33,672 bases of DNA from JBEKHI01 sp050012355 (GTDB lineage: Bacteria; Actinomycetota; Actinomycetes; Streptosporangiales; Streptosporangiaceae): contig JBEKHI010000036.1 of the NCBI GenBank assembly GCA_050012355.1, positions 1 through 33,672 on the forward strand, in the 5' to 3' direction. The position numbers and the translations under genes were made by a program. Positions 26,240 to 33,615 of the stretch are shown in pieces. Position 1 is the first letter of the stretch. Each line of letters begins with the position of its first letter. The notes beneath the pieces were generated by a model. That model saw nothing but the letters and a program-made list of their open reading frames with translations. It made no database searches and was not told the DNA's origin.

Positions 26240-26671
26240 ACCGGAAAAGCCCCTCCCCCAGCCGATGCGCGGCGGCGGAGCGTTGCTGGTGGGTGCTGTA
26301 CTACCAAGAAAAGCCTGCCTCGTCCTGGGGGGCGGTCGCGGTGGCGTGAGAGTCGGGTGGCTGCGGGTCGTAGGCGGCTGGGGCCGGCTGCCGCGCCCGG
26401 CCGCTCCGGGTCGGATGCTGCTGGTGGTACTGGTGGTGCCCATGAGCACGGTAAAGCCGCCGCCCTGGGCGTGCCGTTGCTGGGCGGTGCGGCACTGCCC
26501 GCATTCTTTGCTGGTCAACGTCGCACCGCCCAGAATCGGTCGGCTGCCGCGCACCGGCTGCGGAAGGACTTTCGGGCCAGAACCTGGGTAATGCAGCACC
26601 CACCAGGAACGGGACACCAGCGAGGAGACCACACCAGCAGCATCTGAACCGTTAGCACCTCGTCGGCGCGG
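26227..26671. other. 445-bp gap without a recognisable gene
   Basis: This lies between the converging halogenase and cysteate synthase-like genes. Several frames are open but none is convincing. A minus-strand frame from GTG 26632 runs into the halogenase, with a CGQC pair and then Pro/Arg/Thr-rich sequence; plus-strand frames are Gly/Arg-rich. No family is recognised. It could be a decayed gene or transcription-end region. A small hairpin lies at 26482-26500. Confidence 0.5.
26482..26500. terminator. Possible stem-loop between convergent genes
   Basis: GGGCGGTG, loop CGG, CACTGCCC: an 8-bp stem with one G-T wobble, followed by gcattctttg with no real T-run. It sits mid-way in the convergent gap and could end the halogenase transcript, but hairpins of this strength also arise by chance in DNA of this composition. 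Confidence 0.3.
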
Positions 26672-27967
26672 TTACGACACTCCGCACAGCTCGGCGATCT
26701 GGTCCACGGTATCTTCCGTGATGAACTTCCTGCTCAACCGCAGCTTTGGCTCGGCCAGGGTAAGCGAATATTCCCTGGCGAGCCTGCGGCGCCCCCCGCC
26801 GGTTATGTTGAGCAAAACGGCGGCTTCTCGCTCAACCCGGCCCTGGGCAACCGCATCCTGGAGGCACGCGACCGCTACTCCAGCGGCGGGCTCTATATCT
26901 ATCCCCTCCAGTTTCAAGAACGTATCGGCGGCGACCTGAGCCGCAAGGTTATCGGTCCCCAGTACGTCACCGCGGCTTTCCGTGAGTGAATCGTGAACTC
27001 CACCGCGGATGGCGTACGGCGGCATCCAATTCGTCAGCTCATCCGCGTAGACCTCCTTGATGGCCTTTCGATACTTATCGGTCGGCCCTTGCGGCGCGTG
27101 ACGCTCCGTTCTCCAGGCATCGAAGATCGGAGTAAAGGGAAGATTCTGGCACAGCATCAACCTTGGAAGATCCACGTCGCCCGTCGCATCCCGGATCCGC
27201 TTAGCTGCCTCAAGAACAGCGATCGCCCCGGTCCCGCTGCCAACGGCCTGAAAGTAATACGATGGCATTTTCTGCATCTGCTCGTATGCCGACAGGAGGA
27301 CCGTTCCGAGGCCATCCCTCCGCCCTACGTTCTTCACTCCGCCCTCTGGTATGAAAGCGGGTTTATGAGAGACCGCGGCGGCCAACTCTATGGCATCGGG
27401 ATAGTCACCGTCATCGATGATTATAAGGTTGACGCACGGATGGATCGGATCCACAAACCGGAATCGCTGGAGACCTCTTTCCGGAATGATTATCAGACAC
27501 GGGACCTGCCAGCGTGAGCATGCCCGCGCGAACGCCGCGCCAGTATTGCCCGACGATGCGACCGTCAGGATAAGCCCTGACTTAGGCAGCCGGCCGAGTA
27601 CCGTAGCTGCCTCCAGTTCTTTGAAGGTCGCCGTCTCAAGTGTGGCATCACGGTCGGGCCAGAAGCCGTTGAAGGCTATCCACAGGTTCGACAAGCCCAG
27701 CGCGCCAGCGAGCCCGGTACTCTGATATACAACGCTGCGCCCGCCGCCCTGTTGCGTACCTATGACAGGCAGCCAGCGCTCGTACCTGAATATTCCTTCC
27801 CGGTCAGTAACGGGATTGAAGTCGCCATCGACATACCGTGTGCGCAGAAGTGCGGCCTCATGGTCGGCTGAGCAGTCCAGGATAAGCCCGTCATCGTTAT
27901 ATCCCTTTCCGCAGCAACAGCAGATAAGAGAATAGTGACGTCCTGGAGGCTTACGCGCGTTATCCAT
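26672..27967 (-). CDS. Cysteate synthase-like PLP enzyme (threonine synthase family)
   Basis: 431 residues. It begins with a Cys-rich zinc-ribbon-like segment (CCCCG at 16-20, Cys32). A PLP fold-type II domain follows: Lys116 in TFKELEA as the likely Schiff-base lysine, SSGNTGAAFA at 138-147 for PLP phosphate, and FQAVGSGTGAI. Stretches such as GIFRYERWLPV, LSNLWIAFNGFWP, IPEGGVKNVGRRDGLGTV and LTNWMPPYAIRGG match, from memory, cysteate synthase of methanogenic archaea. That enzyme makes L-cysteate from O-phospho-L-serine and sulfite for coenzyme M. No coenzyme M genes are nearby, so a role in making an NRPS building block is inferred: cysteate, or 2,3-diaminopropionate if ammonia replaces sulfite. 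It could also be a threonine synthase-like beta/gamma-replacement enzyme of other specificity. It is preceded by a strong hairpin that may separate it from the dpg operon. Confidence 0.85.
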   Translation of the reverse strand: MDNARKPPGRHYSLICCCCGKGYNDDGLILDCSADHEAALLRTRYVDGDFNPVTDREGIFRYERWLPVIGTQQGGGRSVVYQSTGLAGALGLSNLWIAFNGFWPDRDATLETATFKELEAATVLGRLPKSGLILTVASSGNTGAAFARACSRWQVPCLIIIPERGLQRFRFVDPIHPCVNLIIIDDGDYPDAIELAAAVSHKPAFIPEGGVKNVGRRDGLGTVLLSAYEQMQKMPSYYFQAVGSGTGAIAVLEAAKRIRDATGDVDLPRLMLCQNLPFTPIFDAWRTERHAPQGPTDKYRKAIKEVYADELTNWMPPYAIRGGVHDSLTESRGDVLGTDNLAAQVAADTFLKLEGIDIEPAAGVAVACLQDAVAQGRVEREAAVLLNITGGGRRRLAREYSLTLAEPKLRLSRKFITEDTVDQIAELCGVS

Positions 27968-28017
27968 GGAATTGAATTTATCTTTACTCTTTCAGCCATG
28001 CCAGGCCTCGGACAGGA

Positions 28018-28052
28018 CCGGCCGTGCGCGACAGTTCACCGCGCACGGCCGG
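28018..28052 (-). terminator. Strong stem-loop after dpgB
   Basis: CCGGCCGTGCGCG (28018-28030) pairs perfectly with CGCGCACGGCCGG (28040-28052) across a 9-base loop, and outer ACAGGAC/GTCCTGT (28012-28018 and 28059-28065) could extend it past a bulge. It lies 21 bases beyond the dpgB stop and 50 bases before the cysteate synthase-like gene. There is no U-run, as is common for actinomycete terminators. It likely ends or attenuates the mbtH-to-dpgB transcript. Confidence 0.65.
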
Positions 28053-28072
28053 GATTTCGTCCTGTGCTTGAT

Positions 28073-28738
28073 TCAGGAACGCCGTCGCAGCGCGCGATCG
28101 CAAGCCGCGAGATGAACGCCAAGCGCATCCTCGTAACTGGACGTCAGCGCCTCGGCCATGAGCTGACGTCTGACAGCCAATTCGGTGCCTCGCGCCGCGG
28201 CCCACGCTTCCATCGCCTTCTCGATCGCGATCGTCGCGTCCTCTGTCGATTCATCGATGAGCCCGATTTCCTGCGCCTCGGCAGCCTCGATAGGCGTGCC
28301 GAACAGCACGGCCCGACGGGCAAGTGCGCTGCCCGCCGCCTGCCTGGTGAGCCGGTACAACGCCATACCCGGCCAGGTCGCCCCGGCCACGACGGGCACG
28401 ATCAGCTTCGCATTCGCCGACATGATGCGGTAATCGGAAGCCAGCAGCGCGTCGAGGGCAGGCCCGCCGCAGTTCTCCTCGGCGACGGCGATCGTGACCG
28501 CGGGAACGCGTTCAAGCCGCCGCAGTCCACGCTCCCACTTGCTCACCAAGGACACCGACAGTTCATCTGCCCAGTGGGGGCCTGGCACACCCGACACCCT
28601 GACAATCACGAAGGTGTGCCCCGTGCCGTCCTCGGCGGCGTCGCACACTGCTCCCAGCTCCGCTATCGAATCCGCCGACAGGGGACGGCCGCCATCCACC
28701 TGGAGGACCAGATCGCTGCCAGCGACCCCGGTAACCAT
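28073..28738 (-). CDS. dpgB: DpgB, enoyl-CoA hydratase-like accessory of Dpg synthesis
   Basis: 221 residues of the crotonase superfamily. It has the DpgB-type sequence of glycopeptide clusters, for example VTIAVAEENCGGPALDALLASDYRI and AGATWPGMALYRLTRQ, and lacks the extended form of DpgC. With DpgA and DpgD, DpgB helps convert the malonyl-CoA-derived tetraketide into 3,5-dihydroxyphenylacetyl-CoA. It starts at ATG 28738, inside the 3' end of dpgA (76-base overlap), so it is translationally coupled. It is the last gene of the operon; DpgC and DpgD, normally next, are absent from this window. Confidence 0.92.
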   Translation of the reverse strand: MVTGVAGSDLVLQVDGGRPLSADSIAELGAVCDAAEDGTGHTFVIVRVSGVPGPHWADELSVSLVSKWERGLRRLERVPAVTIAVAEENCGGPALDALLASDYRIMSANAKLIVPVVAGATWPGMALYRLTRQAAGSALARRAVLFGTPIEAAEAQEIGLIDESTEDATIAIEKAMEAWAAARGTELAVRRQLMAEALTSSYEDALGVHLAACDRALRRRS

Positions 28739-29823
28739 TGGATCAGCGCCGTCTCGATGGTCGAGCCGGGACCCATGGTCATCAGAACGCCGTACTCGCC
28801 TGGCGTGGTCACGCTCTCGCGCAGCAACCGCTCGTATGAGAAAAGGAATGATCCGCTCGACAGATTGCCGTAATCGCGTAGCACACCAGTGGTGTGACGC
28901 ACGTCGTAGCGGGTCAGGCCTAGGTTCACCCGGACCGCGTCGATCACCTTCTTGCCGCCGGAGTGGACCAGCCAGTGGCTGATATCACCGCGGCGCAGCC
29001 CGGTTCCGGCCAGCAGCCGGTCGATAACCAGTTCCGCATGCGCGCCAACCACATACGGGATGTCCGGATCAAGGAAGAAGCTGAATTTGCCCTGTGCGCT
29101 ATCCCAGTCATAGCGCATAGCACCGACGGCGTCCGTGATGATGTGGCTGGCGAACGTCAGTATCCGCGGTCTCCCGGCTCCGGCGGGCAGGTCCTCCCCG
29201 ATGAGCGCGATGGCGGCCGCGCCATCGCCGAAGAGGCTGTTGACTACGGCGGTCCGCATGGTCGAGTCGAACGCGTAGGCCGCGGAGCACGCTTCCGCGC
29301 AGACCAGGATCGCGACTTGCTCAGGGTGTGCCGCCGACCATGCGGACGTCACGCCGAGTGCGTTGAGACCGGCGTTGCAGCCCATGCCCACGACATCTAC
29401 CCTGCTACATCCCGGCGCGATTCCCATCTCGCGAATGAGCAGAGCGGTTAGGCCGGGAGTGAGGAAACCGGTGGAGGTCACGCAGCACAGGTGACCAATG
29501 TCATCGACGGTGGCCCCGGCGCTCTTCAGGCAGGCGTCGATGGCGCGCGCCCCCATGTCGACCGCGAGCGACTTGTGCTTGCCGAGAAGGTCCCCCTGGG
29601 CTTCGATGGCCCGGGTTCCGTCATCCAGCTGGGGGGGAAGCGAGAGGTAGCGCCGTTGGATGGCGCTGTTGAGAAAAACCGAGCAAACCTTGGGGTCCGT
29701 GATGCGGAAAGCATCGAGTATTTCCTGCTGTGAGTACGACTCCCCGGACACCGCCGTTCCTACGCCGACGATCCGCGGGGTACGTAGTTCCGTGCTGGTG
29801 GTCATCGGTACGTCCACCCCCAC
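28663..29823 (-). CDS. dpgA: DpgA, type III polyketide synthase for 3,5-dihydroxyphenylacetyl-CoA
   Basis: 386 residues. Chalcone-synthase-like, with Cys149 in GMGCNAGLNAL, His287 in WLVHSGGKK and Asn320 in RDYGNLSSGS. It condenses four malonyl-CoA units, the first step to 3,5-dihydroxyphenylglycine. The GTG start at 29823 gives MGVDVPMTT, like DpgA proteins of glycopeptide producers; ATG 29805 is an alternative with a better ribosome site. Known DpgA proteins end at about IQW (here residue 363). This one runs on 23 residues because the codon after TGG is TTA, where TGA would give a tight stop overlap with the dpgB ATG. The tail is an out-of-frame reading of dpgB and is probably not functional. 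Confidence 0.95.
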   Translation of the reverse strand: MGVDVPMTTSTELRTPRIVGVGTAVSGESYSQQEILDAFRITDPKVCSVFLNSAIQRRYLSLPPQLDDGTRAIEAQGDLLGKHKSLAVDMGARAIDACLKSAGATVDDIGHLCCVTSTGFLTPGLTALLIREMGIAPGCSRVDVVGMGCNAGLNALGVTSAWSAAHPEQVAILVCAEACSAAYAFDSTMRTAVVNSLFGDGAAAIALIGEDLPAGAGRPRILTFASHIITDAVGAMRYDWDSAQGKFSFFLDPDIPYVVGAHAELVIDRLLAGTGLRRGDISHWLVHSGGKKVIDAVRVNLGLTRYDVRHTTGVLRDYGNLSSGSFLFSYERLLRESVTTPGEYGVLMTMGPGSTIETALIQWLPGSLAAIWSSRWMAAVPCRRIR

Positions 29824-29879
29824 CGGCGGGGCTTGCTGCGGACAGACGGAGTCGCTGTGATCACCTTGGTTACCTTTCT

Positions 29880-31214
29880 CTAGAGTTGCCGGCTGGCCTC
29901 TGCTTCGATGAAGCGGCCCAGCCGGGTAATTCCCTCGGTTATGTCTTCCTCCGTCAGGTAGCTGACGGACAGCCGGATGCTGCGGTCCCCGCCGCCATGC
30001 GGGTAGAAGTACGACATTGGCGTCCAGATGACTCCGAAGTCCTCCGCCGAGCGGGTCAGAGCCGCGTTGTCAGCCAGGAACGGCACGCGCATCGTGAGGA
30101 AGAATCCGCCGTCCGGCTCATTCCAGCGGACACCCAGAGTCGCACGCCGCTGCGCGGGAAAGTACTGGTCCAGCTGTCGAAGGGTGGCCCTCATGGCGTT
30201 CGCGTAGTAGTCAGCTGCCTCCACGTTGAGCTCCGAGAGCCGTCCCTGGCAGGCAAGCAGCAGCCCCGCTATCACGGCCTGGCTCACCGCCGGGGTATTC
30301 ACGGTCACCATGCTCTTGATCTTGGACAGTTCGTCGGCCAGCAGGCTGGTATGTCCCGCCGCGTCGGTGACGGGCTGGTCAGCGACCGCGAATCCCACCC
30401 TGGCGCCAGGGAAAGCTGACTTGGAGAAGGAACCCAGGTGAATGACCCGGCGCTGACGATCAAGCGACTTCAGCGTCGGGAGGTGAGGGGCGGGACTGAC
30501 CATCCGGTACGGGCTGTCCTCCACGATCAGGATGTCGTGCCGGGCGGCCAGCTCAAGTAGCTGACGGCGGGTCTGAACCGCCATGGTCGTCCCCGTCGGA
30601 TTGGAATGGTCAGGCACCACGTAGAACGCCCGCGGCCGGCGGCCGCGGGCTAGCTCGGCCCGGATGGCCGCGTCCAGGTCGGCGCAGCTGAATCCGTCCT
30701 CGCGTTCTTCCACCTCGGTCACATCGATGTCCAGCAGTTTCGCCGCGCCGGTAATCCCCACGTAGCAGGGGCTGGAGACCAGGAACACGTCCTCGGGGCC
30801 GGCGATCAGCGCGCGCAGGACCAGGAGCATGGCCTCCTGACAGCCCACGGTGATCACGATGGATTCGGCCGGCACCTGGACGTTCTCGTCGTCGCGCAGC
30901 GAGTCGGCGATAAGTTCTCGTATCTGTCCGGCCGTCGGGCCGTACTGGAAGATCGCACTGCGGATCTGCTCGGGCGAGCTCCCGGCTGCCGCTAGGTGAT
31001 CGAGGTAGGTCCGGATGTGCGCGAAGATCTGCTCGACGTCGAAGAAGCCGTCGTACGGGCGGCCGGGGGCGAATGAGATGGCCTCCGGGTAACGAAAGGT
31101 GACCTCGTTGAGGAAGTTCATCGTGTCCAAGACAGGATCGGACACGCTGGCGTGCAGATCTTCCTGCCGGAGGCTAGCCGCCATGGCCGATTCAGCGAGA
31201 GCGTCGGTAGTCAT
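29880..31214 (-). CDS. hpgT: HpgT, 4-hydroxyphenylglycine / 3,5-dihydroxyphenylglycine aminotransferase
   Basis: 444 residues, fold-type I aminotransferase of the class I/II group. Asn205 in SNPTG, Asp233 in EDSPYR, and the PLP lysine Lys265 in GSFSKSAFPGARVGF. In glycopeptide clusters one HpgT transaminates both 4-hydroxyphenylglyoxylate and 3,5-dihydroxyphenylglyoxylate, giving Hpg and Dpg. Having both HmaS and DpgA next to it fits that dual role. The ATG at 31214 overlaps the hmaS stop by four bases (ATGA). A 56-base gap precedes dpgA. Confidence 0.94.
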   Translation of the reverse strand: MTTDALAESAMAASLRQEDLHASVSDPVLDTMNFLNEVTFRYPEAISFAPGRPYDGFFDVEQIFAHIRTYLDHLAAAGSSPEQIRSAIFQYGPTAGQIRELIADSLRDDENVQVPAESIVITVGCQEAMLLVLRALIAGPEDVFLVSSPCYVGITGAAKLLDIDVTEVEEREDGFSCADLDAAIRAELARGRRPRAFYVVPDHSNPTGTTMAVQTRRQLLELAARHDILIVEDSPYRMVSPAPHLPTLKSLDRQRRVIHLGSFSKSAFPGARVGFAVADQPVTDAAGHTSLLADELSKIKSMVTVNTPAVSQAVIAGLLLACQGRLSELNVEAADYYANAMRATLRQLDQYFPAQRRATLGVRWNEPDGGFFLTMRVPFLADNAALTRSAEDFGVIWTPMSYFYPHGGGDRSIRLSVSYLTEEDITEGITRLGRFIEAEASRQL

Positions 31215-32245
31215 CCAGGGACCAACCCATCACGCTCCACGGCTTCGTAGAGAGCCTTGATGTTCGCAACACCGAACCCACGAGCCCCTCGGCGCTGCAC
31301 AAGTTCGTAGAACATGGTGTTCCGCTTGTAAGGGGATCGCGTGAACAACTGCAGAAGATAACCCCATTCATCGCGGTCGGCGAGCACATTCGTCGCGCGC
31401 AAGCCCGATATCTCTTCACGGATGGCGGGCAGCCGTTCGGCGAGCATGTCGTAGTACGAACGCGGCGTGGTCAAGAACTCGATTCCGCGGTCGCCATAGT
31501 CACGAACGGCGGACACGATGTCATCGACAAGGAATGCGAGGTGCTGTACACCCTGTCCGCCATACCGGGATAGAAATCCTTCGAGCTGCCCTGGCTTCTT
31601 TTTTGGGTCCTGCTGGAGAATGGTGTACGTAATACCACCGGACGGGCTACGGACAACAATCGAGTCCAGTCCCTGCTCGCCGATATCGACATACTCACCG
31701 GAATACCGGGGAAGCCCGAAGGCATTCGTGTAGAAATCAGCGGCGTCAGCCAGTGTGTCGCCTTCGACACAGACCGCGACGTGATCCAGCAGCCGGATAT
31801 GCCCCACGGGCCATACCTGGGTACCGGGGAGGCGCACCCAGGTACGGTCAGCAGGAGCGCGGCTATCCGCCGAGCGAGCGACCAGTGAGTGACACGTACC
31901 GAAGAGCCCAGAAACGACGTGCGCCCCCGGCGCCGACACGACCACCGACGCTCCTGCCGCCACCGCCCGGTCTCGCGCCGCGATGACATCGTCACATGCG
32001 AAGGCGATGTCGGCCACGCCGTCCCCGTGCGCCTCGAGGAACTCCTCGGTCCCCCGGCCGACCGTCACAACGAGCTGGACACTTCCCTGCCGCAGCAACC
32101 ACGAATGACTGCCGTCACCGACGGATTCCGCTACGCGAGCGAAGCCGAAGGACGATGCGAAGTATTCGACAACGGCTCCCCCGTCACTGGCGTAGATCTC
32201 TACGTATTCGATATCCTGGGCAGCCACCGGAAATTCTCCACTCAC
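31211..32245 (-). CDS. hmaS: HmaS, 4-hydroxymandelate synthase
   Basis: 344 residues, two-domain non-heme iron dioxygenase of the HPPD family. The iron ligands are His155 in LLDHVAV, His235 in VQHLAFLV and Glu314 in MFYELVQRRG, equivalent to His161, His241 and Glu320 of the Amycolatopsis enzyme. It turns 4-hydroxyphenylpyruvate into 4-hydroxymandelate, the first committed step to Hpg. HmaS and HPPD are close relatives; cluster context beside hpgT, dpgA and mbtH favours HmaS. The GTG start at 32245 has no strong ribosome site, but mbtH ends only 19 bases upstream, so coupling is likely. The oxidase that follows it in the pathway (Hmo) is not in the window. Confidence 0.94.
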   Translation of the reverse strand: MSGEFPVAAQDIEYVEIYASDGGAVVEYFASSFGFARVAESVGDGSHSWLLRQGSVQLVVTVGRGTEEFLEAHGDGVADIAFACDDVIAARDRAVAAGASVVVSAPGAHVVSGLFGTCHSLVARSADSRAPADRTWVRLPGTQVWPVGHIRLLDHVAVCVEGDTLADAADFYTNAFGLPRYSGEYVDIGEQGLDSIVVRSPSGGITYTILQQDPKKKPGQLEGFLSRYGGQGVQHLAFLVDDIVSAVRDYGDRGIEFLTTPRSYYDMLAERLPAIREEISGLRATNVLADRDEWGYLLQLFTRSPYKRNTMFYELVQRRGARGFGVANIKALYEAVERDGLVPG

Positions 32246-32264
32246 GGGCGCGACAACGGACCGG

Positions 32265-32573
32265 TTATTTCTTGCTGAGCTGCTCCTTCTTCTTTGTTGT
32301 CTTCGATCCGTTTTTTGCCGGAGTGCCGTTTCCTGAAGTGCCGTTCTGCCGCGCGGCGGCGTCGGCTTCCATCTCCTTGATCAGGCTCTTCGGACGCATA
32401 TCGGTCCAGTTCTTCTCAATAAAGTCAAGACACGCCTGGCGCTTGTCTTCTCCGAAGATGGTCTCCCAACCATCGGGAACGTCAGCGAAGACAGGCCAAA
32501 GCGAGTGCTGGCCTTCATCGTTGATAAGAACGAAGTAGTTGGCATCCTCGTCTTCGAACGGATTTGTTGCCAC
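32265..32573 (-). CDS. MbtH-like protein with Lys-rich tail
   Basis: 102 residues; the core MbtH domain is the first 70. It has NPFEDEDANYFVLIN, SLWPVFADVPDGW and NWTDMRPKSL, including the two conserved Trp residues that grip the A domain. MbtH proteins bind NRPS adenylation domains and are often needed for their folding or activity, especially A domains for Tyr, Hpg and beta-hydroxylated residues. The start is GTG at 32573 with AAGGA seven bases upstream. A Gly/Asn/Lys-rich extension of about 30 residues follows the usual end and is probably disordered. It is the first gene of the Hpg/Dpg operon, under the operator at 32658. Confidence 0.96.
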   Translation of the reverse strand: MATNPFEDEDANYFVLINDEGQHSLWPVFADVPDGWETIFGEDKRQACLDFIEKNWTDMRPKSLIKEMEADAAARQNGTSGNGTPAKNGSKTTKKKEQLSKK

Positions 32574-32624
32574 CGAGCATTCCTTTCGGGTTGCCTACGG
32601 CTCACGGCCGGGATTGCTACCGCG

Positions 32625-32653
32625 ATCATATCTTCTGCAGTGGAACTACATAA
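32625..32653 (-). promoter_or_regulatory. Predicted promoter of the mbtH-hmaS-hpgT-dpgAB operon
   Basis: On the minus strand, a -35 like TTATGT (32648-32653), a 17-base spacer, then TATGAT (32625-32630), a good -10. A start near 32618 would give a leader of about 45 bases to the GTG at 32573. The StrR-type operator ends four bases upstream of the -35, the usual place for an activator contacting RNA polymerase. Confidence 0.65.
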
Positions 32654-32657
32654 CGGC

Positions 32658-32686
32658 GTTCAACCCGGGAAATGCATCAGTTGAAC
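32658..32686. promoter_or_regulatory. StrR-type operator ahead of mbtH
   Basis: 29 bp: GTTCAAC, 15 bases, GTTGAAC, with perfect 7-bp arms. It lies immediately upstream of the predicted -35 of the Hpg/Dpg operon and 15 bases after the hydrolase stop codon. It is the best-positioned of the five sites. Confidence 0.82.
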
Positions 32687-32701
32687 GATCCATATATTGA
32701 T

Positions 32702-33505
32702 TCACTGCTTATCGAGAAATTCAACTATAGCGGCGTTGACCTCATCTGGGTGTTCCAGGTATCCGAGGTGCCCGCAGGATCCGATCTCTACATAGTCACA
32801 GTCGGGGATGGCTTCGGCCGCCTCCGCGCACAGGTGCGGCGGACACATGAGGTCATCAGAAAAGGCGATGACACGGCATGGCACCGGGACGGCCCGCAGG
32901 GCCGCCCGGTGGTCGGCCGTCAGGTCGATCGCATCCTGCCCGCTGGCCGCCTCTCTCCGGGCGGCGGACATCTGGTAAATGTCCAGCCACATCGAAACGG
33001 AGGCGTCGTCCTTCAGCGTCGTCGGAGAGAACATCTGAAGCACCGATATCGGCGCATCGTAGGCGGGTGGTGTGTGGATCCCGCTTCGGTGCAGAGCGCT
33101 CTCGCCAACGTGCAGCGCAAGACGGAACGCGTCGCTTCGCGCTCGCATGGCCATCAGCACGCAGCATGTCACCAGGTCCGGCCTGCTGACTGACAGTTCG
33201 GTGGCGACGAACGCTCCCAGCGAGGTACCGACCAGCCGGCACGGCGCGATGTCGAGTGCTTCGATCAGCCCCACGGTGTCGGCCACCAGGTCGGCCAGCG
33301 AGTAATCCCCAGGCGGTACGTCTGATGGTGGCATGCCCCTGTTATCGAAGGTGATCGCCTCGTATCCGGCCTTGGTCAGGGCTGGCACCTGATATGTCGT
33401 CCAGACATTTCCGCCGGCCGCCTGCCCCATGATCATGAGCACCGGCTCCCCACGGCCTGAACGCTCATATGCCAAATGGATCCCGTTGATCGACGCAAAT
33501 GGCAT
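32702..33505 (-). CDS. Alpha/beta hydrolase
   Basis: 267 residues. The nucleophile elbow is GTSLG, an oxyanion/HG-like early region is LMIMGQAAGG, Asp lies in FSDDLMCPP, and the late His is in GSCGHLGYLEHP, giving a full Ser-Asp-His triad. The start chosen is ATG 33505, with GGAGG nine bases upstream; longer frames lack a ribosome site and run into the operator at 33587. It could be a type II thioesterase-like editing enzyme, a peptide hydrolase or a tailoring esterase. It lacks clear type II thioesterase signatures, so the role stays open. Operators on both sides place it in the cluster's regulon. Confidence 0.88.
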   Translation of the reverse strand: MPFASINGIHLAYERSGRGEPVLMIMGQAAGGNVWTTYQVPALTKAGYEAITFDNRGMPPSDVPPGDYSLADLVADTVGLIEALDIAPCRLVGTSLGAFVATELSVSRPDLVTCCVLMAMRARSDAFRLALHVGESALHRSGIHTPPAYDAPISVLQMFSPTTLKDDASVSMWLDIYQMSAARREAASGQDAIDLTADHRAALRAVPVPCRVIAFSDDLMCPPHLCAEAAEAIPDCDYVEIGSCGHLGYLEHPDEVNAAIVEFLDKQ

Positions 33506-33586
33506 GCGAGAACAACCTCCCGGCATTCGCCTGCCGCCGACCGCGTTGCGCGGACCGGTCGGATCGCCTATTTTTCCTTCGGGCGC

Positions 33587-33615
33587 GTTCAACTGCGGGG
33601 CCGCGCCGGTCGAAC
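33587..33615. promoter_or_regulatory. StrR-type operator ahead of the hydrolase
   Basis: 29 bp: GTTCAAC, 15 bases, GTCGAAC. The left arm is followed by TGC and the right arm preceded by CCG. The GTCGAAC arm is the closest of all to the published StrR half site. It lies 82 bases upstream of the hydrolase ATG and could also serve a divergent gene beyond the right edge. The last 57 bases of the window hold nothing recognisable. Confidence 0.72.

Noticed and set aside
27760..27999. Separate small gene overlapping the 5' end of the cysteate synthase-like gene
   Set aside because: It overlaps a strongly supported coding region in another frame and shows no recognisable features.
28666..28738. Functional C-terminal domain on DpgA
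   Set aside because: The 23 residues after IQW are simply the dpgB start region read in another frame and resemble no domain.
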